35,533 nucleotides of DNA, taken from assembly GCA_030539655.1 (NCBI GenBank), contig JAUNXT010000007.1:1-35533 (forward strand), read 5' to 3'. Positions within the stretch are counted from its first letter, which is position 1, and each line of letters begins with the position of its first letter. This document shows positions 16,331 to 24,420 of the stretch, piece by piece. The notes under the pieces were generated by a model, which saw only the letters and a program-made list of their open reading frames with translations, was not told the DNA's origin and ran no database searches. This DNA comes from Methanocorpusculum sp. Lineage in GTDB: Archaea > Halobacteriota > Methanomicrobia > Methanomicrobiales > Methanocorpusculaceae. Made by a program: the position numbers and the translations under genes.

Positions 16331-16908
16331 GCTTCCCTCCGGTTAACCTCTCTCCGGTCAAATTCGTTTAAGAGCACGGTTATGGTGTGGTCTGCATGAA
16401 GAACGCGTGGACCTACCGAGTATTTCGGGAGGTCTTTTATGAGTTCCTCTTCCTCTTCGGTGAAGTTCATGTGGTCACTTAGGAGGAAGTTTTCCGGAAG
16501 TGAGTCCGCCTCACGGATGTCGGTCCCGTTTTCATCAAGCACGGCAAACGGGTATTCGGCGAGGAGTTCTTTAAGCCCTCCTGCTCTGATGCGGATTCCA
16601 TCCGCTGCTTTTTTGAAGGTGTCTCCTGCCTCGGTTCCGAGTCCTTTTTTGATGAGGGCTCCTGCACTTCGTTCATCCGGATTGAGGGAGCGGATGGTCT
16701 CTCCTGAGAATACCAGGGTTTTTTCCATCTCTCCTCCTTTGAGGATGAGGAAGCACTCAACGTTGCGTCTCATATCATGACTTAAGAAGAAAGAGGTGTT
16801 GATGCAGCGGCACATAATATCCATGCGTCCCGCAGCTCCCGGCATGTCGTTTAGGGTGAAGGTTGGTTCTGTCACTGCCTTGTGACCAATAACAGCGAAT
16901 CGTATCAT
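16327..16908 (-). CDS. trmY: tRNA (pseudouridine54-N1)-methyltransferase
   Basis: This 193-residue SPOUT-class methyltransferase converts pseudouridine 54 to N1-methylpseudouridine, the archaeal replacement for ribothymidine. The family N-terminus IRFAVIGHKAV, an AAGRMDIMCRCIN segment, and the C-terminal knot region (FLLSDHMNF, then SVGPRVLHADHTITVLLNEFDRR) are all visible. The start at 16908 is chosen because it gives the family N-terminus; a start at 16938 adds ten unlikely residues. A TATA-like ACTATATCTT lies about 35 bases upstream. This gene appears to be the first in the seven-gene operon running to the HemK2-like gene, and its stop overlaps the pus10 start by four bases. Confidence 0.94.
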   Translation of the reverse strand: MIRFAVIGHKAVTEPTFTLNDMPGAAGRMDIMCRCINTSFFLSHDMRRNVECFLILKGGEMEKTLVFSGETIRSLNPDERSAGALIKKGLGTEAGDTFKKAADGIRIRAGGLKELLAEYPFAVLDENGTDIREADSLPENFLLSDHMNFTEEEEELIKDLPKYSVGPRVLHADHTITVLLNEFDRREVNRREA

Positions 16909-17007
16909 ATTTGTGTTTAGATATTTATCGCAGGGCAAGATATAGTCTTTGAATAGGCACGGGGATTACGGGAGAGTCGCAGTCTTTCTGCACGAACAGC
17001 GCGTTTT

Positions 17008-18207
17008 TTAAAACCCAAAGATATGACTTGCCGCAAAATAGATTATCCACGAGACAACAGCTGCACAGGGTATCGTAATAACCCATGCGGAAAGCATCCG
17101 AAGGACCGTCTTCCAGTTAATACCCCCGGCCCCCCTCGTCATTCCGGTTCCGATAATTGCCCCTCCTGCAACATGCGTGGTTGAAACCGGAATTCCGCAG
17201 GCGGTCATCAGGGTAAGGACCAGACCTCCTGTCGTTGTTGCGGAAAAACCCTGATACGGCATAATTCTCGTAATTCCCGAGCCGACATTTTTAATAATCT
17301 TCCAGCCGCCTAAAAGCATTCCAAGTGTGATAGCAATGGCAGAGGTAATAATAACCCAGAGGGGAAGTTCCGCAGATGCAGATACCGCGCCTGCAGAGAC
17401 CAGAATCGCAAAGATGATACCCATCGCATTCTGCGCATCGTTTCCTCCGATGGTGAGGGCCTGGAATGCCGATCCCACAACCTGAAGCCGCTGGAACCAC
17501 CTGTTTAAGCGCATCGGGGCCTTTGAACATCTAGCGAGAATACGGGTGAGAATCGCGGTAAACGTATAGGCGGCAACGATTCCAAGCATCGGGGATACGC
17601 AGATAAACAGAAGAATCGAAAGGATGTTTGAACCCGGAAAAATACCGAGAACCAATGCGAGAGGGATTGCAAGTATCCCGCCGATTCCAGCCCCGGAAAG
17701 GAGGAATAAGCCAATCCGTTCCTTAAAGATGAAGGCTAAAATAAGGGCGACTAAAGCGCCTGCAGCAGCACCTCCGAGAACGAAAAACAGAGTCCCGATA
17801 AGCATATCAGGGGTGGGCCAGAAGACTGCAGACCATCCGGCAGCGGCAATGCCTGCTCCGATTAATCCCCCCACAAGCGCGTGGGTTGATGATACTGGAA
17901 TCCCTGCACGGGAACAGATGTTAACCCAGAGAACCGAACCGCACAAACCGATAAACATCAGAACAGGGGTGAAAAGTTCAGGATTTACAATACCATTTCC
18001 AATCGTTTTGGCAACCGCGGTCGAGAACACAAACGGTCCTGCAAGACAGCATATCGAGGCAATGACAATGGCCTTCCCTGGGGATAAGGCATGTGTTGCG
18101 ACAACCGTTGCCACCGCGTTCGAAGCGTTGTTCCTGCCGTTGCTGAAGTTAAACACCAAAGCGATGATAATCCCCAGGACGACCAGGACGATTGATATAG
18201 TATCCAT
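17008..18207 (-). CDS. pit: Low-affinity inorganic phosphate transporter, Pit/PHO4 family
   Basis: This 399-residue polytopic membrane protein has two homologous halves. The signature in the first half is GRNNASNAVAT near 24-34 and in the second is GGNDAQNAMG near 253; each is followed by a GIPVSSTHA or GIPVSTTHV segment. Ten or so hydrophobic stretches are visible, with a hydrophilic central loop. The family moves phosphate, often as a neutral metal-phosphate complex, driven by protons or sodium. It starts two bases after the DUF47 gene, its usual accessory protein. Sulfate permeases of the same superfamily are an alternative, but the DUF47 neighbour favours phosphate. Confidence 0.93.
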   Translation of the reverse strand: MDTISIVLVVLGIIIALVFNFSNGRNNASNAVATVVATHALSPGKAIVIASICCLAGPFVFSTAVAKTIGNGIVNPELFTPVLMFIGLCGSVLWVNICSRAGIPVSSTHALVGGLIGAGIAAAGWSAVFWPTPDMLIGTLFFVLGGAAAGALVALILAFIFKERIGLFLLSGAGIGGILAIPLALVLGIFPGSNILSILLFICVSPMLGIVAAYTFTAILTRILARCSKAPMRLNRWFQRLQVVGSAFQALTIGGNDAQNAMGIIFAILVSAGAVSASAELPLWVIITSAIAITLGMLLGGWKIIKNVGSGITRIMPYQGFSATTTGGLVLTLMTACGIPVSTTHVAGGAIIGTGMTRGAGGINWKTVLRMLSAWVITIPCAAVVSWIIYFAASHIFGF

Positions 18208-18209
18208 GT

Positions 18210-18839
18210 TTATGTGTGCCTGATGAGAATTGCAGTCAGCACATCTGCGACATCCTTACACCTGTCCGCGGCCTCTTCAAAGTGTTCAAAGATGTCTTTC
18301 ATCTTCATAATGTGAATCGGGTCATTGGTCGCAAACAGCTGTTTTAATGCCTTTGTCTGGAGGTCATCCGCCTCATTTTCAAGCCGGCTGATTTCAATAA
18401 TCGCCTCTTTCATCCGTTTGGTATCCTTCAGGGTCCGAAGACATTTAACTCCGGTCCTGATCTCCTCTGCAGCCTTCCTGAGACACCGGGCAATCTCAAG
18501 CATCCCGTCCACGGGTTTGTCAATCTCATAGATTACCAGGAACCTGGCACCTTCATCAATGAAGTCTACCACATCATCCAGCGTGTTAATAAGACGGGAG
18601 ATCTCTTCCGGTTCAAACGGAGTGATAAACGTCCGGTTCAGCTCGTCATGGGCACGGTGTGTTATATCGTCCCCTTTGTGCTCGATCTCCTTTAATGCAT
18701 GGTATTTTGCTTCGATATCGGTATAGTCGGTAAATATAGTTACGAGCTGGTCTGCAGCACTGACGGCGACTTCGGCCTGCTGCTCGAACAGCTCAAAAAA
18801 TATTTTGTCCTGCGGGATGACAATATCTTTCAGACCCAT
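18210..18839 (-). CDS. DUF47/PhoU-like Pit accessory protein
   Basis: This 209-residue all-helical PhoU-like protein of the DUF47 family is commonly paired with Pit transporters and thought to modulate their activity. Two repeats of acidic helices are visible, with E/D-rich segments such as DDVVDFIDEGARF and the C-terminal FEHFEEAADRCKDVAD, which match the metal-binding helices of PhoU-type proteins. The ATG at 18839 gives the family start MGLKDIVIPQDKIFF; a longer frame to 18887 is less likely. Upstream (minus orientation) a CTTTATAG element lies roughly 45 bases before the start, in the region shared with divergent fae-hps. Confidence 0.9.
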   Translation of the reverse strand: MGLKDIVIPQDKIFFELFEQQAEVAVSAADQLVTIFTDYTDIEAKYHALKEIEHKGDDITHRAHDELNRTFITPFEPEEISRLINTLDDVVDFIDEGARFLVIYEIDKPVDGMLEIARCLRKAAEEIRTGVKCLRTLKDTKRMKEAIIEISRLENEADDLQTKALKQLFATNDPIHIMKMKDIFEHFEEAADRCKDVADVLTAILIRHT

Positions 18840-18979
18840 GTGTATCTGCCTGAATTGTTTAGTGAAAAAAACTATAAAGATTTTCAATAGACTCTATAGC
18901 AATCATATATTCTCAATACATTAAAGAATGACTGGGTTTATCTTTATGGAGAGCATATATTATATCAGAGATTTGTCTT

Positions 18980-20194
18980 ATGTTCTTAATTGGTGAAGCT
19001 CTCGTTGGAGACGGACCGGAATTAGCTCATATCGACCTCATGATCGGTGAGAAAAACGGACCCGTCGGAATGGCATTTGCGAACGGATTAACCCAGCTTT
19101 CTGCAGGACACACTCCGCTTCTTGGTGTTATCCGTCCGAACCTCCTGCCCAAACCGGCAGTTCTTATTATCCCGAAGGTAACATTAAAACACGGTGAACA
19201 GGTAACCCAGATTTTCGGACCTGCTCAGGCCGCAGTATCCAAAGCTGTAGCAGACTGCCTGGAAGACGGTGCGTTTGCAGATCTGGATGTTGAAGACATC
19301 GTTGTTGTTGCAAGCGTCTTTATTGACCCGTCAGCAAAGGACTTTAACAAAATTTACCGCTTTAACTACGGTGCAACACGCCTTGCAATCACCCGCGCGC
19401 TCGACAAGTTCCCGGATGTTGCAACCGTCTTAAAGGAGAAGGACAGAGCAGCCCACGGAGTTATGGGATTCAAGGTCCAGAGACTCTGGAACCCGCCATA
19501 CCTGCAGGTTGCGATGGACTTAATCGACATGAACCAGGTACAGCGTGTCTTAACCGGTGTGCCGCAGAATGACCACGTCATATTCGAGGCTGGAACCCCG
19601 CTCATCAAACAGTTCGGTCTCTCCGTCATCGGCGAAATCAGAAAGATTCGCCCGAACTGCTTCATTGTAGCTGATATCAAGACCCTTGATACCGGAAACC
19701 TTGAGGCGCGTATGGTTTCCAATGCGGGAGGAGATGCGGCAGTTGTCTCCGGTCTTGCACCGATTGAGACCATTGCAGCATTCATTAAGGAAGCCAAAAA
19801 GTGCGGAATCTACGCAATCATCGATATGCTCAATGTCGAGTCTCCCGCAAAGCTCATCGAGTCCTTAGGAAAACTCGGCGGCGCGGCTGCTCTTCCGCAG
19901 TATGTTGAGATGCACCGCGCAATCGACAAAGAGGCCGCTGCAGGCGAGTACAGCTGGGGCGACATCTTAAAGGTCAAGGAGATTGGAAAGAAGTACGGTG
20001 CAAAGATTCTTGTCGCAACCGCAGGCGGTATCAGACAGCCGGTTGTAAAGAAGGCAGTTGCTGCAGGTGCGGATATCGTTGTTGTGGGTAGAGCAATCAC
20101 CGCAAGCAAAGACATTAAGAACGCTGCAGAGAGCTTCCTTGCAGAGCTCAACTCTGAAGAAATTGATCAGTTCCGTGTAATGACGGACTTCTGA
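18980..20194 (+). CDS. fae-hps: Bifunctional formaldehyde-activating enzyme / 3-hexulose-6-phosphate synthase
   Basis: This 404-residue fusion begins with Fae (about 1-160), which condenses formaldehyde with tetrahydromethanopterin. His17 in PELAHIDLMIG matches the known active-site position. Hps follows (about 165-395), an orotidine decarboxylase-fold barrel with VADIKTLDTG near 229 and a phosphate-binding VATAGGIRQP and VVGRAI at the end. In methanogens lacking an oxidative pentose phosphate pathway, the Hps half runs backward to make ribulose 5-phosphate and formaldehyde, which Fae recaptures. TATA-like elements lie at about 18937-18946 and 18954-18966, giving a short or absent leader. Codon use looks like that of a highly expressed gene. 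It is divergent from the phosphate-transport pair. Confidence 0.96.
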   Translation: MFLIGEALVGDGPELAHIDLMIGEKNGPVGMAFANGLTQLSAGHTPLLGVIRPNLLPKPAVLIIPKVTLKHGEQVTQIFGPAQAAVSKAVADCLEDGAFADLDVEDIVVVASVFIDPSAKDFNKIYRFNYGATRLAITRALDKFPDVATVLKEKDRAAHGVMGFKVQRLWNPPYLQVAMDLIDMNQVQRVLTGVPQNDHVIFEAGTPLIKQFGLSVIGEIRKIRPNCFIVADIKTLDTGNLEARMVSNAGGDAAVVSGLAPIETIAAFIKEAKKCGIYAIIDMLNVESPAKLIESLGKLGGAAALPQYVEMHRAIDKEAAAGEYSWGDILKVKEIGKKYGAKILVATAGGIRQPVVKKAVAAGADIVVVGRAITASKDIKNAAESFLAELNSEEIDQFRVMTDF

Positions 20195-20197
20195 TTC

Positions 20198-20204
20198 TTT
20201 TTTT
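20198..20204 (+). terminator. T-run after fae-hps
   Basis: Seven T residues start four bases past the stop codon. Archaeal polymerase can terminate at U-tracts without a hairpin, so this is a likely 3' end. Confidence 0.45.
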
Positions 20205-20269
20205 AGTCTGTTATTCGTATCCGGCTGCGGTAGTTTCGCCGCTGTAGAACCGTCTGATGAAAACGATAC

Positions 20270-20286
20270 GGTACTGCTGCAGTACC
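20270..20286. repeat. 17-base perfect dyad in the fae-hps/nfo intergenic region
   Basis: GGTACTGC and GCAGTACC flank a single T, making an 8+1+8 inverted repeat. The surrounding 200 bases between the two convergent stop codons hold no gene I can support. The one-base centre makes a stable RNA hairpin unlikely, so a protein-binding site is the better guess. Confidence 0.4.
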
Positions 20287-20397
20287 TGTTACATTGAAAA
20301 ACAGTGGGGACATGGTGAGAGATAAAAAGGGAGATACCGTGAGGATAAAAAGAAGGGATTAAGGGGAGGGAGAAAAGTCCCTCTATTTCCTGTTCAT

Positions 20398-21243
20398 TTA
20401 TGCTGAGAGTCTGCGTGCGGCATCCATATTTTCCTTATCGCTGCGAACCTCATTCGAGGGGGTTTCCATAATAAATGCACAGTGGGAGATTTTCGGGAAG
20501 GTCAGTACATCACGGATTCCCGCGTCTCCAAGTGTTCCGAGGCCTAAATGCTCATGGCGGTCGAGGTGTGAACCGATGCCTCCTTTCATATCATTTAAGT
20601 GAATGACTTTCAGGCGGTCAAGGCTTCCTGCCTCATCTGAAAACCAGCCGAAAACCGTCTCCGCTCCGAATCCGGGTATATCATACCCGGCAGCTCCTGC
20701 GTGGCAGGTGTCAAAGCAGAATCCTATCCGGTCGTTTCTTCCGATACTGTCAGAGATGACTCCCACATCGGTAAAGGTCCCCCCCACAGTGTTTTTCTCA
20801 TTTGCAGTGTTTTCGAGAAGAATCATTGTGTTTCCTTCCGAGTTGTCAATGGCTGTTGTGATGGCGGAAATCACTTTTTCCTGTCCTTTTTTATGGCCGT
20901 CGTTTTGTCCGTGATGCCCCAGGTGGGTTACCAGGTAGGGAACCCCCAGTTTTGCACAGCGGTTTAACTCGTCGGTTAAGGTTGCAACAGATTTTTCATA
21001 CACATCCGGTTTTTCTGCGGCAGGGTTCGGGAGGTAGGGCATGTGGTCGACAACAGGACCTATCCCTGACTCTTTCAGAGCGTTTTGAAATGCAGCGGCC
21101 TCGGCATCCCTGATTGGTTTAGCCCCCCAGACACGCGGGCTTCTCGTAAACATCTGGAAGGTGTCACAGGTGAGGTCCTGCGCCCGTGAGACTGCAAGAG
21201 AAAAAGATCCTGCAATTGAAACATGAAATCCTAACTTAACCAT
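20398..21243 (-). CDS. nfo: Deoxyribonuclease IV (endonuclease IV)
   Basis: This 281-residue AP endonuclease with a TIM-barrel fold incises DNA 5' to abasic sites in base-excision repair. Zinc ligands are spread as in the family: the opening GFHVSIAGS, the LVTHLGHH stretch, LLENTA with Glu, FCFDTCHAGAAGYD, the KVIHLNDMKG segment, the SHLDRHEHLGLG loop, and the terminal IMETP with Glu. The length fits endonuclease IV exactly. It starts six bases after a small upstream gene (21250-21480) and is probably co-transcribed with it. Confidence 0.95.
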   Translation of the reverse strand: MVKLGFHVSIAGSFSLAVSRAQDLTCDTFQMFTRSPRVWGAKPIRDAEAAAFQNALKESGIGPVVDHMPYLPNPAAEKPDVYEKSVATLTDELNRCAKLGVPYLVTHLGHHGQNDGHKKGQEKVISAITTAIDNSEGNTMILLENTANEKNTVGGTFTDVGVISDSIGRNDRIGFCFDTCHAGAAGYDIPGFGAETVFGWFSDEAGSLDRLKVIHLNDMKGGIGSHLDRHEHLGLGTLGDAGIRDVLTFPKISHCAFIMETPSNEVRSDKENMDAARRLSA

Positions 21244-21249
21244 GGCTGT

Positions 21250-21480
21250 TTACGGGGATTCGATTTTTCCAAGCACTTCGATGAATCCGAAGGAGAGTTT
21301 TACGGTTCCTTTCCCGATGTGTCTGATGGTAATCGATGATGTTTCCTGTATCGGAATTAGGAGTTTGTGTCCTTCGTATACGAATACAGTACTGCCGTCT
21401 TTTATGTATTCCGCGGCATCTGCTCCGGTTAGCTGAGCGCAGCCGATCTCTTCAATCTGTTGTTTTAAGGAGTCCCACAT
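21250..21480 (-). CDS. Small conserved-looking protein upstream of nfo
   Basis: This 76-residue product has a mixed alpha/beta look: a short N-terminal helix followed by alternating hydrophobic strands (STVFVYEG, KLLIPIQE, TVKLSFGFIEVLG). No cysteine-pair, membrane segment or catalytic motif is seen. It ends six bases before nfo, which suggests co-transcription. A TATA-like ACATATAC lies about 7-14 bases before its ATG, so a leaderless start is possible. I do not recognise the family; the tight spacing and uninterrupted frame are the main support. Confidence 0.6.
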   Translation of the reverse strand: MWDSLKQQIEEIGCAQLTGADAAEYIKDGSTVFVYEGHKLLIPIQETSSITIRHIGKGTVKLSFGFIEVLGKIESP

Positions 21481-21548
21481 GAGGTATATGTTTGGATTGA
21501 GGGGGTATAGAGTTGACGGTTTCTTTTAAGGGATGCTTCCCCTCTCCC

Positions 21549-21561
21549 AAAAAACAAAAAA
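21549..21561 (-). terminator. T-runs after leuS
   Basis: Read on the minus strand, two runs of six T residues separated by one G follow the leuS stop by about a dozen bases. This fits archaeal U-tract termination before the next small gene. Confidence 0.45.
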
Positions 21562-21573
21562 GAATAATCTTTC

Positions 21574-24369
21574 TTACTCAACCACAATCGCCGGTTTAAA
21601 CGGCAGTGCGGAACGTGCCTTCGGGTGATCGGACCCTTCTGCAGCGCAAATCTCAACCTCAAGACCGCACTCCTTCTCAAGGAATGCTTTTGCCGCGGTA
21701 AAGATTGCAGCCTCGTCAATTCCTTCAGCCACTGCAGATACAATCTGAGGTGGGAGTGAATGGACCAGTCGTACTGTCTGAACTGCGGCATCTGCTGCCT
21801 CTTTGCCGCGTGCATGGAGACCTTCATCTGCCATCACAGTCTTTACCACATTGCGCTTGTCCTCAGCAGATGCGACAATGGAGAACACCTGACGCTTCCA
21901 CTCAGGTGCTACAAACATCCGGACCTTCTTTGCATCAATCTGAACGAGCTTTAAGATGGACTGGATATCCTCAACCGTTCTCTGCAGAAGGCCTTCCGAG
22001 AGTTCAACCTGCGGATTAATCTTTGACTCGTCAGCAACCGGCCAGTCCGCAAAGGAAATAAGCCCGTCGTGACCGGTCTTCTTCCAGAGTGCCTCTGCAG
22101 TGTAGGGGATAACAGGGGCCATAAGCCGGACCCACTCCGACATAACATCCTTTAACACAGCACCCGGTGCGCCGTCTGCAAGCCGCCTGCGGTACCAGGC
22201 AAGGTCTGATACAACACCGTTGTATGCCTCCTGCAGTGCCTGACGTGTCTGGAACTTCGTAAGTGCCGTTGTAGCTCCTGCAATTCTCTGCTGCATACGC
22301 GAAACAAGCCATGCATCAATCGGGGTGGTCCCTGTTGCGTTTTCCGCGTCGAGGACCAGCTGCCACATCCGTTCAATCTGTTTCTTCACAGATAAGACCA
22401 GTTCATTTCTCCAGTCAAAGTCCTGCCACGGCTCGGCAGAGCCCACTAAGAACATACGGACTGTATCTGCTCCGAACTCGTTTGCCGCATCCTCAAGCAG
22501 GAACACATTTCCTTTCGAGGAGGACATCTTCATACCATTTAGGAGCCCCATTCCGAAGACAACCATTCCCTTCGGCTGCAGCTCGTCGGGGAAGATTGCA
22601 CGGTGGTGGAACATCTGGAAGGTTAAGTGGTTCGAGATTAAGTCCTTTGCGCTGAAGCGGTAGTCGTACGGGTACCAGTAGAGGAACTCTGACCTTAAGT
22701 CATTTACTGTTGCCTCATCAACCGGAAGCTCTGCGGGGTTTCCTTTTCCGAGGAAGATATAATCAAAGACTGCAGGGGTCAGCTTCTCCGGCGGAATCTT
22801 TACAATCTTGTGGGAGATTGTATAGTATGCCATGTAGATGGTGGAGTCAGAGAGAGGCTCAAACAGCCACTTGGAATCCCAGGGAACGTGTGTTCCAAGC
22901 CCTACGCGGCGTGAGCACGGCCACTCGCGCAGCCAGTCAATTGTGCGCTCAAACTCTGCACGGACCTCCGGAGGCACCAGTTCGACGCTTGGCATGACCT
23001 CGTGAACCTGCTGTTTCCAGGCAGCATCTCCGTAGTTGATAAACCACTGGTCATCTAAAATCTTCACATAGACACGGTTTCCGCAGCGGCAGATAACACG
23101 CTTCTGGCTCATCTCATGGAAGATGATGGAACCCTTTTCTTCGGTGAACTCCTTTGTAACATCCTCGCGTGCCTGGCGGACCGACTTTCCTGCATGCTTT
23201 CCGCAGTTATCGTTTAACTTTCCTTTGGAGAACTCAAGAGTATAGAGCTCCTGGGTCAGAGCATCCATTCTCGGATCATCCTGATTCGGAATCCTGTTCT
23301 TCTCAACAATTTCCGCGGCGGGGGTATTCTTGTATCCCGGGACAGTGACAAGGGTAATCGGGGTAATATCGGTGTATTTACCCTTCTGCTGAAGGTCGCG
23401 GAGGGCAATATAGTCAAAGGGAGCATGTGCCGGGACGCTCATAACAAGGCCGGAACCCATGTCCGGGTCAACAAAGGATGCAGGAAGAATTGTGACCTCT
23501 TTTCCGGTGTAGGTGCAGACCGCTTTCTTATCGATTAACTCTGTACCTCTGATTGTGCCGAGTTCCTTTACCTCATGCTTCTGCATCCGGAGTTTAAGCG
23601 CCGCCTCTTTGGAGATAATCCATTTCTTTCCGTCAACTTCCGCCTTCAGATATTCGGTCTCCGGATTTGCCCAGAGGTTGGTGACGCCGAAGATGGTCTC
23701 AGGACGAAGGGTTGCACAGGGTATTTCGAACTCGCCGAATTTGAACATCACAAACACATAGTGCATGATCTCCGCAGTATCGCCTTCAAGAAGGTCGTGG
23801 TCTCCTACCGGCTGGTCACAGTTCGGGCAGTACCGGACCGGGTACTCTCCTTTCTGCACTTTGCCCTGGCCGTAGACATGGGTATACTGCCATTCGATGA
23901 ACTTGCTGTACTGCGGAATAATCGTGGTAAAGCGGCGTCTCCAGTCGATGGAGAGACCAAGCTGCTGCATTACCCGCTGGTATTCGTCAGCGAAATAGTT
24001 TACAATTGTTACCGGGTCCGTGAACTTTTCCAGGGTATCTTTCGGGACGCGGTAGAGGCCGCCGTAGAGATTTAAAGTCTTTTCATCCTTTTTGGCGATA
24101 CGCTTTGCAATTCCTAAAACAGGGGCTCCTGTCACATGGAATGCCATCGGGAACAAGACCTGTTTCCCCCTCATTCTCCAGAAACGGGCAACCACATCCG
24201 GGATGATGTATGTTCTGCCGTGGCCCACGTGCATGGCACCCGAGGGGTACGGGAAGGCGACGTTTACATACAGCTTTTCTTTTTCCGGGTTCGGATTCGA
24301 TTCAAACTGCGGAATCCAGGTTTTCCTGATTTCCGGCTCAATTTCATTCATTATCAGATTTTCAGTCAT
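21574..24369 (-). CDS. leuS: Leucyl-tRNA synthetase (archaeal type)
   Basis: This 931-residue class I synthetase charges tRNA-Leu. The HIGH-type motif reads HVGH at 47-50 within [15 protein letters not shown], and the KMSSSK loop is at 614-619. The large editing domain is inserted between them (about 170-430, with [17 protein letters not shown]), and the anticodon-binding and C-terminal domains follow. Size and motifs match the archaeal/eukaryotic LeuRS. AAGGT seven bases upstream supports the ATG at 24369; a second ATG six codons later is possible. It follows the PIN-ATPase gene by 51 bases, a gap rich in A/T that may contain its own TATA element. Confidence 0.97.
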   Translation of the reverse strand: MTENLIMNEIEPEIRKTWIPQFESNPNPEKEKLYVNVAFPYPSGAMHVGHGRTYIIPDVVARFWRMRGKQVLFPMAFHVTGAPVLGIAKRIAKKDEKTLNLYGGLYRVPKDTLEKFTDPVTIVNYFADEYQRVMQQLGLSIDWRRRFTTIIPQYSKFIEWQYTHVYGQGKVQKGEYPVRYCPNCDQPVGDHDLLEGDTAEIMHYVFVMFKFGEFEIPCATLRPETIFGVTNLWANPETEYLKAEVDGKKWIISKEAALKLRMQKHEVKELGTIRGTELIDKKAVCTYTGKEVTILPASFVDPDMGSGLVMSVPAHAPFDYIALRDLQQKGKYTDITPITLVTVPGYKNTPAAEIVEKNRIPNQDDPRMDALTQELYTLEFSKGKLNDNCGKHAGKSVRQAREDVTKEFTEEKGSIIFHEMSQKRVICRCGNRVYVKILDDQWFINYGDAAWKQQVHEVMPSVELVPPEVRAEFERTIDWLREWPCSRRVGLGTHVPWDSKWLFEPLSDSTIYMAYYTISHKIVKIPPEKLTPAVFDYIFLGKGNPAELPVDEATVNDLRSEFLYWYPYDYRFSAKDLISNHLTFQMFHHRAIFPDELQPKGMVVFGMGLLNGMKMSSSKGNVFLLEDAANEFGADTVRMFLVGSAEPWQDFDWRNELVLSVKKQIERMWQLVLDAENATGTTPIDAWLVSRMQQRIAGATTALTKFQTRQALQEAYNGVVSDLAWYRRRLADGAPGAVLKDVMSEWVRLMAPVIPYTAEALWKKTGHDGLISFADWPVADESKINPQVELSEGLLQRTVEDIQSILKLVQIDAKKVRMFVAPEWKRQVFSIVASAEDKRNVVKTVMADEGLHARGKEAADAAVQTVRLVHSLPPQIVSAVAEGIDEAAIFTAAKAFLEKECGLEVEICAAEGSDHPKARSALPFKPAIVVE

Positions 24370-24420
24370 ACTGGTACCTTGTGTATTTTTATTTTTATGT
24401 TTTATTATGCCGTCTTCCGG

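Noticed and set aside
17624-18223. 199-codon plus-strand frame antisense to pit
   Set aside because: It runs through two clear PHO4 signatures on the minus strand and its translation has no membrane or domain pattern.
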